Part shown: positions 16,993-29,129 of the stretch, one piece after another
Layout of the letters: the number at the start of each line of letters is the position of its first letter
How positions within the stretch are numbered: position 1 is the first letter of the stretch
Assembly: GCF_936927845.1 (NCBI RefSeq)
Contig: NZ_CAKZHV010000070.1
Span: forward strand, 54,542 to 118,541
Length of the DNA stretch: 64,000 nucleotides
Direction: 5' to 3'
Origin: an uncultured Sphingomonas sp.
Lineage (GTDB): Bacteria; Pseudomonadota; Alphaproteobacteria; Sphingomonadales; Sphingomonadaceae
Program-made: the position numbers and the translations under genes
Notes under the pieces: model-generated
What the model saw: only the letters and a program-made list of their open reading frames with translations
What the model was told of the DNA's origin: nothing
The model's database searches: none

Positions 16993-19900
16993 TTAGAAGG
17001 TGAAGCGCGCGCCGACGCGGATCGTGTACAGCGACTGCGGCGAATAGATCGTGTCGCTCGGCGTCGCGTTGGGCAGGCTGTAACGATATTGCGCACAGCC
17101 CTGGGCGGTCGAGGTCGGCGAAACACCTGCGGTACCCGTCGGCGTTGCCGCAACGAGGCACTGCACGCGGGCTGCGACCGCGGTGTACGGGAAGGCGTAC
17201 TCGCGGATCTGACCCCATTTGCTGTTCAGCAGGTTGGTGAAATTCTCGACATCGGCGAACAGCTGGATGCGCGAACCGCCAACGAACGTCGGGATTTCCT
17301 GTGCGACGTGAAGGTCGATGCGGGTGAACCACTTCGAGTTGAACGCGTTGCGCGGCGCCACACGACCACGATATTTCGCCAGGCCCGAGCTCTCGAAGAA
17401 GTCGTTCAACTGCTGCGCGACCGTCGCGTTGTCGTACGACACGCGCGGATCGTCGATCCCGGTCGGCACGTAGATCAGGTAACGCGACAGCGAGCCCGTC
17501 GTGCCGAAGATGCGGCTGCGACCCGACGACGTGTCCTGGAACGTGTAGCTGTACGGCCGCCCGATGCGGGTTTCGCCAAACAGCGACAGCGTGGTCTTGT
17601 AGTCGCCGAAGAACGCGTGATCGAACGTCACGTCATACTTGATGTTGTGGCGGACCTGATCGTTCGAGATGCCGTAGGCGGCGTTGTTGCCGTCGAAGAA
17701 CGCACCGTTGGCGTAGTTCGAACCGGCGGTCGAAGACGTCGCGGGCGACTGATCCTTGATGTCCTGATAGGTGTAGCTCGCGTTCAGGTTGAGCCCGAAG
17801 TCGAACGACTTGCCGATGCGTGCCACCCCGACATAGCTGCGGCCACGCGACGTGTTGGTCAGCAGGATGTCGTTCAGCGTGTCGCCGAAGGTCGTCAGCG
17901 ACGCGTAGCGCACCCGACCATCAGGCGTGCGGGCCGCGGTCGGTACCGAACGAATGTCGGTGAAGAAGACCTGATCGCGCACGTCCGACCAGAAGAAGTC
18001 GCCACCGAAGGTCCAGCCACCACCCAGGAATTCGGGATAGTAATCGACTGACAGCGTGCCACGCCACTGCGAAGGCAGTTTGAAGTTCGGGTCGACCGCG
18101 TTGGTCGCGGCTGCACTGACGCCGCCTGCCAGATAGGTGTTCGCCGCCGCCGGGATCGTGCCGCCGTTGACGTTGGTCAGAATGCCCGCGCCGACCGCCT
18201 GCGAGAAGCCCGCCGCGGTGTTGCCCTGGTAGGTGCCGTTGTTCAACTGGCGCACGTCGATCAGGTTCGACAGGATGCCGGTGTTGGAGAAGCTATTCGA
18301 CGTATAGACGTCGGGAGCGCCACCACCGAAGATGCCGAAGCCGCCGCGAACGCTGATCTGGCTAACGGGTTTCCAGTCGAGGCCGAAGCGCGGCTGAAAC
18401 AGACCGCGACCCGACAGAAACTCGTTGTTGCCAAAGCCGTAGCGGTTGGTGAACGTCGGGTTCGCGGTGGGGCGGCTATGGCTGCCGTACAGGTCGTAAC
18501 GTGCGCCGTACGAGAAGTTCAGCGTCGGCGTGATGCTCCACGTGTCCTGCACGCCGAACGCATATTGCCAGTAATTGAACCGCGCGGCCGCCAGATCCGG
18601 GTTCAGCGACGGAACGGCGTTGGTGTAGCCGAAGCGCTGAGCATTGCCGGCCTGGAAGTCGGCAATCGAGTCGAAGTAATACGATCCGGTGATGCCGGCA
18701 CGCGGGTTGGACGAACTCAGGAACGCGTTGAACACATCGACGTGCTGGATGTCGGTAAAGATGCGCAGATCATGGCCGTCGCGCGTCAGGCGCGCCTGCA
18801 GCGTACCACCCCAGGTTTCGGTGGTCAGCGCGTTGAACTGACGCGACACGTCGGGGCCGAATGCAACCAGCGGCGTGTTGGGTGCGCAGGTGACCGACGC
18901 CGCATCGCCCGCCGAACCCGGATTGGCACGATCCGACTGCGCCGCGCCGCAAACGCGGAACTCGGCAAACCCACGGCCCGTCAACGGATCCTGGATGCGC
19001 TTGTAATTCTTGTAGAACCCGCGAACTTCGGTGGAGAATTCATCCGACCAGTCGGAATTCAGCTGCACCACGCCGGTGTGCAGGCGGTTGCCCGACAGAT
19101 AGGCGTTGGACGCCAGGCCTAGGCTGGGGCTGCTCGGATTCGCGCTCACGTTGTTGGTGAGGGCAATCGAGTCCTTAGCATAGCTGTAGGTCGCCGACAG
19201 GCGCTGCGTGTCCGACAGGTTCGCGTCGATGCGCGCGACGAGACGGTCGTCCTTGTCCTGGTTGCTGTTGACGACGCCGCCGGTGTCGTAACCGTAGCGC
19301 GTCTGCGCGATCTGCGAAATCTGGTTGACCAGCGCCTGGGTAAGGCCGGGGATCGCGGTGCCCGCGTTGTTGTCGACGGGGCCTTCGGCGATCGGACGCG
19401 GTGCGCGGACGCGCTCGCCGGCGACCATGAAGAACAGCTTGTCCTTGATCAGCGGACCCGACAGCTCGGCACCGTAGTTCTCGTACTTGAAGTTCGGCAG
19501 CGTCACGCGCCCAGTCGGCACGCCCGGCCCCGCCTTGGTCCGGTCACCGGACAGCTCGTCCGACGAGTAAGCGTAGAAACCGGTGCCGTGAAAGTCGTTG
19601 GTGCCCGACTTCAGGATGACGTTGACGACGCCGCCCTGGAAGTTGCCCTCGCGCACGTCATACGGTGCGACCTTGGTCTGGAACTGACCAATGGCGTCGA
19701 GCGGGATGGGCGAGCGGCGGCTTGGCAGGCCATCGGGGTTGAGGCCGAAGTTATCGGTGATCGGCACGCCGTCGACGGTGAAGCGGTTGAAGCGGGCGTT
19801 CTGCCCCGCGAAGCTGACGGCACGGCCGCCCGAAGGCGTATCGTCGAGGCGCGCGAACGGATCACGACGCATCAGATCGCGGATATCGCGATTCACCGAC

Positions 19901-20349
19901 ACGATTGTGCCGATCTTGGCGGCCGTCAGGATCGTTGCCGGACCCTGGCTGACCGTGCGGGCGTTGGGGATGCTCGACGCGGTAACGACGATATCCTGTC
20001 CGGCCCCGGCCTCACCTTCCGCTGTCAACTCGACCGGCAGGTCGTAGGATTGACCAACAATGGTGCTGATGTCGGTGACCGAGAAATTCGTATAGCCCGG
20101 CGCCGCAACGGTGACGGTGTAGGGACCGCCCGGACGCAGACCATTGGCGTTGAACGTACCGGCCTGGTCGGTGGTGACGTTCGACGTGGTGCCTGACGGC
20201 ACGTTGACGATCGTGACGGTTGCACCTGGAACCGGTGCACCGTTCGCGGTGACCGTGCCGCGGATGGTGGACGTCGTTTCCTGCGCCGTGGCGCTCATCG
20301 GCGCGATGAGCGCGACCGCCGCCACGCCCCACAACAGGTTGTTCCGCAT
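16993..20349 (-). CDS. Oar-like TonB-dependent receptor with carboxypeptidase-regulatory domain
   Basis: The 1118-residue protein has a signal peptide ending in SATAQ (about residue 23). A carboxypeptidase-regulatory-like beta-sandwich follows (about 25-110: IRGTVTANGAPVPGATV). Then come a TonB-box-like QDIVVTAS segment, a plug domain and a very long barrel that ends in RVGARFTF with the terminal phenylalanine typical of outer-membrane proteins. Size and layout match the Oar family, whose members take up or process large peptides in other bacteria. The ATG at 20349 is preceded by AAGGGGA; an upstream in-frame start at 20421 lacks this and would precede the signal peptide. The kinase/LytTR pair lies just downstream and could regulate it, but a terminator separates them. 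Confidence 0.9.
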   Translation of the reverse strand: MRNNLLWGVAAVALIAPMSATAQETTSTIRGTVTANGAPVPGATVTIVNVPSGTTSNVTTDQAGTFNANGLRPGGPYTVTVAAPGYTNFSVTDISTIVGQSYDLPVELTAEGEAGAGQDIVVTASSIPNARTVSQGPATILTAAKIGTIVSVNRDIRDLMRRDPFARLDDTPSGGRAVSFAGQNARFNRFTVDGVPITDNFGLNPDGLPSRRSPIPLDAIGQFQTKVAPYDVREGNFQGGVVNVILKSGTNDFHGTGFYAYSSDELSGDRTKAGPGVPTGRVTLPNFKYENYGAELSGPLIKDKLFFMVAGERVRAPRPIAEGPVDNNAGTAIPGLTQALVNQISQIAQTRYGYDTGGVVNSNQDKDDRLVARIDANLSDTQRLSATYSYAKDSIALTNNVSANPSSPSLGLASNAYLSGNRLHTGVVQLNSDWSDEFSTEVRGFYKNYKRIQDPLTGRGFAEFRVCGAAQSDRANPGSAGDAASVTCAPNTPLVAFGPDVSRQFNALTTETWGGTLQARLTRDGHDLRIFTDIQHVDVFNAFLSSSNPRAGITGSYYFDSIADFQAGNAQRFGYTNAVPSLNPDLAAARFNYWQYAFGVQDTWSITPTLNFSYGARYDLYGSHSRPTANPTFTNRYGFGNNEFLSGRGLFQPRFGLDWKPVSQISVRGGFGIFGGGAPDVYTSNSFSNTGILSNLIDVRQLNNGTYQGNTAAGFSQAVGAGILTNVNGGTIPAAANTYLAGGVSAAATNAVDPNFKLPSQWRGTLSVDYYPEFLGGGWTFGGDFFWSDVRDQVFFTDIRSVPTAARTPDGRVRYASLTTFGDTLNDILLTNTSRGRSYVGVARIGKSFDFGLNLNASYTYQDIKDQSPATSSTAGSNYANGAFFDGNNAAYGISNDQVRHNIKYDVTFDHAFFGDYKTTLSLFGETRIGRPYSYTFQDTSSGRSRIFGTTGSLSRYLIYVPTGIDDPRVSYDNATVAQQLNDFFESSGLAKYRGRVAPRNAFNSKWFTRIDLHVAQEIPTFVGGSRIQLFADVENFTNLLNSKWGQIREYAFPYTAVAARVQCLVAATPTGTAGVSPTSTAQGCAQYRYSLPNATPSDTIYSPQSLYTIRVGARFTF

Positions 20350-20522
20350 CGTCAATGTTCCCCTTGTAGCTTTGGCTCTGCAACCTTCGGCGAGCCACGC
20401 CGTTGGTGCGCCCCTGCACAAGGATTATTGCGCTTCGGTTACAACGAGGCGGCTATTCGCGTGCCCGCGTCACACGCTTGCCGGGCGTTGCAAAAAGGTA
20501 ACATCTACGGTCGTGTTCCGCT

Positions 20523-23253
<2,731 letters not shown>

Positions 23254-23259
23254 GACGCT

Positions 23260-23640
23260 GTCGGGTTCGACCCGACTATGGCGATAAAGTGCGGCGTAGA
23301 ATAGACGCAGCGGACCCGGGGGCGGTACCCGGCGGCTCCACCATTTGCGTCGCTCAGCCGACACGCGTGAAGCGTGCCGACCGAGCGGCCCAGCTGATGG
23401 GGCCGAACTAGGATCGACGTGTGTTGAAAGGCGCTGTTTTCGCTCGGAATGGGACCACCGCAACGGCCCATTACACAAGTGCCAACGATAACGAAGCACT
23501 CGCGATTGCGGCGTAACTGAGGGCCTAACGGCCTGACGTTACACCAAAATAGCGCGGTTCGGACCCCACCGGGCAACAGAAGGGGAAACCAGCGGTTCGG
23601 AGGGCACCGGGCAACAGAAGCCCCTCCACCTGTTCATCGT
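23260..23640 (+). ncRNA. ssrA: Circularly permuted two-piece tmRNA (alphaproteobacterial ssrA)
   Basis: The acceptor half comes first. A 5-bp T-stem with a 7-nt loop (CCGGG / CCCGG) is followed by CGGCTCC and encoded ACCA, ending at 23343. After a 55-base spacer the coding half begins at 23399 with GGGGCCG, which pairs with the acceptor strand over all 7 bp and includes the G3-U70 pair that alanyl-tRNA synthetase recognises. The tag frame at 23481-23516 encodes ANDNEALAIAA followed by TAA, a typical alphaproteobacterial degradation tag. A small hairpin and two pseudoknots follow. The spacer must be removed by processing, giving two RNA chains that act with SmpB to rescue stalled ribosomes. 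The 5' and 3' limits are estimates. Confidence 0.92.
23554..23623 (+). repeat. Tandem H-type pseudoknots in the tmRNA coding half
   Basis: Two 32-base units with a 38-base period (23554-23585 and 23592-23623) are identical except in one stem. Stem 1 is CGGT/ACCG in both. Stem 2 is CCCC/GGGG in the first and GGGC/GCCC in the second. All six differences keep base pairing, so both units are supported as pseudoknots by covariation within a single sequence. Confidence 0.75.
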
Positions 23641-23884
23641 TCACGGCGCCGAGTAGCAACGAACGTCGCCGGACGACGTGCTCGCTAGCGCTTGCCGGCC
23701 GCAGGTTCGCCATCGCGCTCAGCAAGGTCCGAGCCTTTGCACCACCTGACCCAGCCGCTGGCAAACGCAGGCTGCGAAGAAGCCGCTTGGACAAGAGCCT
23801 AGTTCATCAGCTACGGGATGCCGGAGACGCAGCGTGTCGCAGCAGCAGCTTATCGCCTCGCCGACGAACGCCTCCATCCGTGCG
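23641..23884. other. Intergenic region downstream of ssrA
   Basis: About 240 bases between the end of the tmRNA and the stop of the disulfide reductase. I see no gene, clear terminator or repeat here. Part of it may still belong to the 3' trailer of the tmRNA. Confidence 0.4.
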
Positions 23885-25251
23885 CTAATCCTCGATCCCC
23901 GCCAGATCGCGCGCCGCGCTCTGCAACAATTCCTCGATCGTCGGGTGATACCAGGCTTCGTCGGCGAAGGTCGCCGCATCCATGCCGCGATCGATCGCGA
24001 GCGCGACGAGATGGCCCAGGTGCTCGCCTTCCGGTGCGACGATGCTGGCGCCGATCAGCGTGCCATCGCTGTCGCCATACAGGCGGACCACGCCCACGTC
24101 ATGTCCGTCCGCGGTCGCGCGTCCGTTGTCGCACACCTTCGCGCAACCGATCCGCACGTCGTCGGGCAAGTCGCCGAAATCGCACCCGACCTGCACGATG
24201 TTGGGCTCGGTGAAAGCAATCGCGAGTGCGGGCAGCACGCGTCGCGGTGAGCCGCCGGCGGCGCCATCGCTCGCGATCTGTCCGCCGCGCGCCGCCTCGT
24301 GCAGCACCGGACGCCACGCGTTCGCGTCGCCCGCGATGAAGACGCGGCTGTCGCCACAGCGCCGGCTCGCCTCGTCGAACAAGGGTGTGCCCTTGTCGTC
24401 GAGCGCCAATCCGGTGCGCTCCAGGTCGAGCGTGTCGAGCGCGGGCTTGCGCCCGGTCGCGGCGAGGATCAGGTCGACCTCGACCTCGCCGCCGTCCCAG
24501 GTCAGCCGCGCGCACGTGCCCGCCGGTTCGGCCTTCGCCTCCACGCCCAGGTGCAGGTCGATCTCGCCGCCGATCGCATCGATGGCGGCGGCGTTGGCAA
24601 CCGGATCGGCCAGTGCGCCGAGCTTGTCGGAAGGGTCGAACAGGCTGACCGACACGCCCAGCCGTGAAAACGCCTGCGCCAGTTCCAGTCCCAGCGGTCC
24701 TGCGCCCAGCACCGCCATCCGCGCGGGCAAGGTGTCTAGCTCGAAGATTGTCTCGTGCGTGTGGACCAGATCGCGAACCTCGCTTAGACTGTCGGGCACG
24801 ACGGGTCGCGCACCGGTCGCGATCACGATCCCGCCGCGCGCGACGATCCGCGTCTCGCCGACGCGGACCGCGTCGGGGCCGTCGAAGCGCGCCTCGCCGT
24901 GCACGACCTGCGATGCGGGGATGGCGTGATATTCTTCCAGCACCGAGGCGACGAAGCGATCACGCTCGCGCCGCACGCGCGCCCACATCGCGCCCGCGTC
25001 GATCTCGACCGCGCCCGTCCCGACACCGAACCGGTCCGAGCCGCGTGCTTGATGCGCCACCCGCGCTGCCGCGATCAGCAGCTTGGACGGCATGCAGCCG
25101 ACGCGCGTGCAGGTCGACCCACCGGGCCCGCGCTCGATGATCACGTATCGGCACCGCGCGCGGTCGCGGCCTTGTACGCCTTCAGTCCGGCGGTTCCTGC
25201 GCCGATGACGATCACGTCGCAGGTTCGATCAGGGCACGTTGTCTCGGTCAC
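23885..25251 (-). pseudogene. Flavin-dependent disulfide reductase (dihydrolipoyl dehydrogenase-like), frameshifted
   Basis: The reading frame from a GTG at 25251 encodes TETTCPDRTCDVIVIGAGTA, the start of a FAD-binding Rossmann fold, but stops at a TGA at 25141-25143. The remaining 419 residues continue in another frame from 25144 with VIIERGPGG, the redox pair CTRVGC, an NAD-binding GAGPLGLE, the ATGRKP motif, FIAGDAN and the C-terminal catalytic HPTIEE. Restoring one base in ACGTGATC (ACGGTGATC) would join the two frames perfectly into a protein of about 455 residues. It is therefore either a recently inactivated gene or a sequencing error. The family includes dihydrolipoamide dehydrogenases and mercuric-reductase-like enzymes; no dehydrogenase E2 genes are nearby. 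Confidence 0.82.
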
Positions 25252-25400
25252 TCATCGTCTCCGCGGACGCCGTGTCCGATCCTATACTGCATCAAGATTT
25301 GAGCCGGGTGGCAGTTCCGACCCCGCGACGAATAGCGGGAGGGATCAGGCGTTTATGTCGGCGCGTTGCTGGACTGATGGAACGTGATGGAGCGTTGAGC

Positions 25401-25682
25401 ATGGCGGACGGTGACGATTACGCGCGCGGTCGCCGCGACGGCCTTCGCCTCGCGCTCGCGACGCTGGCGGCGGAGGAGGCGAAATGGGCCGCGCTGCTGG
25501 GCGAGAGCGCGTCATGGCGCACCAACGCGATCCGCGAGGTACGACACAAGACGCTGCAGGTGGCGCAGAAGCGCGTTCAAACAGTGCTCAACCGCCTGCG
25601 ACCGCGCAGTGGTGCGGCGGCGGACGAGGATCGGGGGATCGATGGCGAGGTCGCGGACGCGCTGGCGCGGCTCGGCCTGTGA
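25401..25682 (+). CDS. Hypothetical Arg/Ala-rich protein
   Basis: A 93-residue, strongly helical protein (ADGDDYARGRRDGLRLALAT, then a likely coiled-coil stretch AIREVRHKTLQVAQKRVQTV). No family was recognised. I chose the ATG at 25401 because of a GGAG eight bases upstream; an ATG at 25377 and an earlier start at 25239 are in frame. Confidence 0.5.
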   Translation: MADGDDYARGRRDGLRLALATLAAEEAKWAALLGESASWRTNAIREVRHKTLQVAQKRVQTVLNRLRPRSGAAADEDRGIDGEVADALARLGL

Positions 25683-25791
25683 CAACGGACGAGCCACGCG
25701 CGCGCCGATGTGACGCAGGTTGGCGCGAAAAGCGGATGGGCGGCGGCGTCGATCGCGGCGCCCGCGCGTTCAACCACGCAGGAGAACGATC

Positions 25792-26040
25792 ATGACCGAC
25801 AAGCAACCGATGCAGGCCGACGGCGAGGGCACCACCGCGCACATGCCCGACGAGCATGGCGAGGTCGCCAGCCGCCGCGACAGCGCGGGCGAGAGCGGTG
25901 GCGGCGCCTACCCCAATCCGCATAGTGGCAAGGAAGGTGGCCATTTCCACGGCGGCCAGACCGAGCGCGCTTATCACGGCACCGGCCAGTTGGGCGACCA
26001 GAAGACGGGCGAGCAGCCAAATTCAGCCTCGACCGTGTGA
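25792..26040 (+). CDS. Small hydrophilic Gly/His/Glu-rich protein
   Basis: An 82-residue polar protein with no hydrophobic core, rich in Gly, Ser, His, Asp and Glu (for example HSGKEGGHFHGGQTER). Such composition is typical of disordered, stress-protective proteins, but this is inference only. A GGAG lies nine bases before the ATG. It is convergent with the SDR gene. Confidence 0.6.
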   Translation: MTDKQPMQADGEGTTAHMPDEHGEVASRRDSAGESGGGAYPNPHSGKEGGHFHGGQTERAYHGTGQLGDQKTGEQPNSASTV

Positions 26041-26103
26041 GGGTCTTGGCGGGCGGTGGTAAGTGGCGACGGGTGCTAGCGCCGTCATCCCGCCCGGCGG
26101 CTT

Positions 26104-26136
26104 GACGGCCCGCGACGATCGCCGCCGCGGGCCGTC
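26104..26136. terminator. Inverted repeat between convergent genes
   Basis: A perfect 11-bp stem (GACGGCCCGCG / CGCGGGCCGTC) with an 11-base loop lies between two converging genes. It has no T tract, so it could be a weak two-way terminator. Confidence 0.45.
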
Positions 26137-26144
26137 GACGTCGC

Positions 26145-27038
26145 TCAGGCGATGCCCGCCCCGCCGGTCACGCCATACACCTCGCCGTTGATGAAGCTCG
26201 CCTCTTGGCTGGCGAGCAGCACGTAGACGGGTGCGATCTCGACCGGCTGGCCCGGGCGGCCATAGGCGCTCTTCTCGCCGAAGTGCATCACGGCCTCGGG
26301 CGGCTGCCCACCGGAGGACTGCAGCGGCGTCCAGAACGGCCCCGGCGCGACAACGTTGGCGCGGATGCCTTTTTCCAGCAATTGCGCGGCCAGTGCCTTG
26401 GTATAGGCAACGATGCCGGCCTTGGTGGTCGCGTAATCGAGCAGCGTCGCCGACGGATCATACGCCTGGACCGACGCGGTGGTGATGATCGCCGCGCCCG
26501 CGGGCAGATGCGGCACCGCGGCCTGCGTGATCCAGTGCATGGCGTAGAGGTTGGTCTTCATCGTCTCGTCGAAATCCTTCGACGACACCTCGAACAGATT
26601 CTCCCGGCTCTGCTGGTGCCCGGCGTTAATGACGAGGATGTCGAGCCCGCCGAGCTTCTCCACCGCCTGCGCCACCATGTCGCGGCACCATTGTTCGTCG
26701 GTCACGTCGCCGGGCAGGTCGACCGCGGTGCGCCCCTCCGCCTCGATCAGCTTGATGACGTCGGCGGCGTCGGCCTTCTCGGCGGGCAGGTAGGAGATCG
26801 CGACATCCGCACCCTCGCGCGCGAAGGCGATCGCGGCGGCGCGCCCGATCCCGCTGTCGCCGCCGGTGATCAGCGCGCGGCGTCCGGCAAGCCGGCCCGA
26901 GCCCTTGTAGCTCGTCTCGCCGTGGTCGGGCACCGGGTCCATCTTGCGTGCTTCGCCGGGTACGGGCTGCGGTTGGCGCGGGAAGGGGGGCTTGGGATAT
27001 TGCGCGCGCGGGTCCTGCATCGTCAGGCGATCGGTCAT
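26145..27038 (-). CDS. Short-chain dehydrogenase/reductase (glucose/ribitol dehydrogenase-like)
   Basis: A 297-residue classical SDR. After a Pro-rich N-terminal extension of about 50 residues (PKPPFPRQPQPVPGEARKMD) come the cofactor motif ITGGDSGIGRA, the NAG motif, and the catalytic serine and tyrosine-lysine pair in TASVQAY and YATTKAG. The long N-terminus and the PFWTPLQSSGG loop are characteristic of the YghA / general-stress SDR group that acts on sugars or aldehydes. AGGAGA precedes the ATG. It lies 46 bases downstream of the glucoamylase-like gene on the same strand and is probably co-transcribed with it. Confidence 0.88.
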   Translation of the reverse strand: MTDRLTMQDPRAQYPKPPFPRQPQPVPGEARKMDPVPDHGETSYKGSGRLAGRRALITGGDSGIGRAAAIAFAREGADVAISYLPAEKADAADVIKLIEAEGRTAVDLPGDVTDEQWCRDMVAQAVEKLGGLDILVINAGHQQSRENLFEVSSKDFDETMKTNLYAMHWITQAAVPHLPAGAAIITTASVQAYDPSATLLDYATTKAGIVAYTKALAAQLLEKGIRANVVAPGPFWTPLQSSGGQPPEAVMHFGEKSAYGRPGQPVEIAPVYVLLASQEASFINGEVYGVTGGAGIA

Positions 27039-27084
27039 CGGTTGTTCTCCTGGGGGAATGACGCACGAACGCGCGAGCGCGCGT

Positions 27085-28911
27085 TCAGTCGCAGTCGCCC
27101 GCCTCATCGAGCGCGGCGAGCGCCATGACGTGCGCCAGATGGCTCAGCCCTTGCGGCAGATTGCCCAGAAACGCGCCCGTTATGGGGTCGATCATCTCCG
27201 ACAGGATGCCATTGCCGTGCGACAGCGCCGCGGTCAGTTGCTCCAGCAGCGCGCGCGCCTCGTCGCGGTGACCCAGTTCGGCCCGCGCCTCGACCATCCA
27301 GAACGAGCAGGCGAGGAAACAGCCCTCCTCTTTCTCCATCCCCGAATAACGGTAATGGAACGGTCCCGCGCCCAATTCACGGTCGATCGCGTCGAGCGTC
27401 AGCTTCAACCGCGCGCGCCCGTCAAAGCCGAAGCGAACGGCGAGCGCGAGCGACGCGTCGATCTTGTCGCTGCCGGGATACATCACGAACGCCTGTTGCT
27501 TGTCCGACCAGCATTCGTCCTCGATCCACTGCGCCACCCGGTCGCGCTCGCGCGACCAGCGTTCGCGGCAGGTGGTGGGTAATTGCCCCTGGTCGGCGAG
27601 CTCAACCGCGCGCGCCAGCGCCTGCCAGCAACTGATCTTGGACATGGTGTAATGCTGCTCGTCCTGCAGCTCCCACATCCCCGCATCGGGCGTGCGCCAG
27701 CGGTCGGCGCATTCGTCGGCCAGATGCGACAACAGTTCGGCGCTCGCGCTGTCGAGGATGTTGCCGCACGCGACGAAACAGGCCGCGGTCTCGAAGATGT
27801 CGCCGTAAACGCCGTGCTGCTGCTGATCGGTCGCGAGATTGCCGGTGACGACGGGCTGCGAACCGCGATAGCCGGGCATCCGCCATTCCGACACCGGCGG
27901 CACCACGCCACCACCCAGCGTGTAGCAGACGCGCGTCCCCGTTTCGCGCAACTGGTTGAGCAGCCAGGTGAACGCCGCCTTCGCCTCGGCCTCCGCACCC
28001 GCGGCCAGGAACGCCTTGATCGTGTAGCCCGCGTCGCGGATCCAGGCGTAGCGGTAATCCCAATTCTTCTTGCCCCCGATCCCCTCGGGTACCGAGGTCG
28101 TCGCCGCCGCCGCGATCGCGCCAGAGGGCGAGTAGAGCAGCAGTTTCAAGGCGAGCGCGCTGCGCAGAAACGCGTCGCGGTCCGCACCGCCGTAAGCGAC
28201 GCCCGCCGACCAGTCCCGCCACTCCTTGTCGGACACGCCGATCCGCGCGTCGATCTGGCGAATGTCGGGCGCGACCAGCGGCTCGTCGCGTCCCGCCACG
28301 ATCCCGACCGTGCAGCGCTCGCCCGGACCGACCGTCAGCGTGCCGGTGATCCCCTCGTCGGCCCAGTCGCAGCGGAGCAGGTCGTCGTGCAGGAACAGGC
28401 CGAGCACACGCTCGACATGGAACACGGTGTGCTTGCCGATGGTCGAATGGTACGGATTGACCGTGTCGCCGCGCCGGCCGGGGCGCATCACCAAGTCAAA
28501 GCGGACCGATCCTTCGATCCCCTCGACCCGCCGCGCGAGTTCGGCCCAGGGCAGCCGCCCCGCATTGCCGCTGTTCATCGATTCGGTCAGCCGCGCACGC
28601 CCCGACGCGGTGGTGAACACCGTTTCCAGCACGTTGCTTTCCGCACGGTAACCCCGCTCGACCGTGAACGGTTCGCTCGGTTGCAGCACGAAGCGGCCGC
28701 CGTTCTCGGCATCGAGCAGCCGGTCGAACAAGGGCGCTGAGTCCATGTTGGGGACGCACCACCAATCGATCGATCCGTCGCTGCCCGACAGCGCGACCGA
28801 CCGGCCATCGCCCAGCGCGCCATATTGCTCGAGCGGCAGGCAACCGTCGATCCGCGCGCCGGGCGCCACCGCGGCGCGGGCGTGCGCGAACAGGCTGGTG
28901 ATGAGGTTCAA
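27085..28911 (-). CDS. Glycoside hydrolase family 15 protein (glucoamylase/trehalase-like)
   Basis: The 608-residue cytoplasmic protein begins, after a short leader, with LPLEQYGALGDGRSVALSG and SDGSIDWWCVPNMDS, the start of the bacterial GH15 N-terminal beta domain. The catalytic (alpha/alpha)6 domain carries NWDYRYAWIRDAGYT and MWELQDEQHYTMSKISCW, where the general-acid glutamate is expected. Bacterial members hydrolyse terminal alpha-glucosidic bonds in maltodextrins or trehalose. The start is uncertain. I chose the TTG at 28911 because it overlaps the stop of a small upstream frame (TTGA); a GTG about 14 codons further in is the alternative. It probably forms an operon with the SDR. Confidence 0.85.
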   Translation of the reverse strand: MNLITSLFAHARAAVAPGARIDGCLPLEQYGALGDGRSVALSGSDGSIDWWCVPNMDSAPLFDRLLDAENGGRFVLQPSEPFTVERGYRAESNVLETVFTTASGRARLTESMNSGNAGRLPWAELARRVEGIEGSVRFDLVMRPGRRGDTVNPYHSTIGKHTVFHVERVLGLFLHDDLLRCDWADEGITGTLTVGPGERCTVGIVAGRDEPLVAPDIRQIDARIGVSDKEWRDWSAGVAYGGADRDAFLRSALALKLLLYSPSGAIAAAATTSVPEGIGGKKNWDYRYAWIRDAGYTIKAFLAAGAEAEAKAAFTWLLNQLRETGTRVCYTLGGGVVPPVSEWRMPGYRGSQPVVTGNLATDQQQHGVYGDIFETAACFVACGNILDSASAELLSHLADECADRWRTPDAGMWELQDEQHYTMSKISCWQALARAVELADQGQLPTTCRERWSRERDRVAQWIEDECWSDKQQAFVMYPGSDKIDASLALAVRFGFDGRARLKLTLDAIDRELGAGPFHYRYSGMEKEEGCFLACSFWMVEARAELGHRDEARALLEQLTAALSHGNGILSEMIDPITGAFLGNLPQGLSHLAHVMALAALDEAGDCD

Positions 28912-28964
28912 CGCCGCGCCCTGCCGAGCGGGTGCGGGGCGCGCACCGGAAAAGATGAAAACAC
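28908..28964 (-). CDS. Possible 18-residue leader ORF before the GH15 gene
   Basis: A GTG start with an ideal AGAGGAG five bases upstream opens a frame encoding FSSFPVRAPHPLGRARR. Its TGA overlaps the TTG start of the GH15 gene. It would couple translation of the enzyme to that of the leader. The GH15 TTG itself has no good ribosome-binding site, which makes such coupling plausible. It might instead mark a misassigned start. Confidence 0.35.
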   Translation of the reverse strand: MFSSFPVRAPHPLGRARR

Positions 28965-29129
28965 GTTCGCTCCTCTGGGGATGAGCACGTATAATGTTTG
29001 TGACCTGCGTTAGTTCGAGAGCGCGGCCGCAACCGTGCGGTGAACGACGCTTAGCTGCGCGCGGAGCGGATCGCGCGCTCACCCGTTGGCCGTGGGCGGG
29101 CGTACGAACGCGAGCACAGGAGAGCGACG

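Noticed and set aside
23554..23623. CRISPR-like direct repeat
   Set aside because: Only two units, with a spacer of six bases, and the differences are compensatory; these are tmRNA pseudoknots.
23525..23980. Minus-strand open frames across the tmRNA region
   Set aside because: They overlap the ssrA structures and have no family features; the RNA evidence is far stronger.
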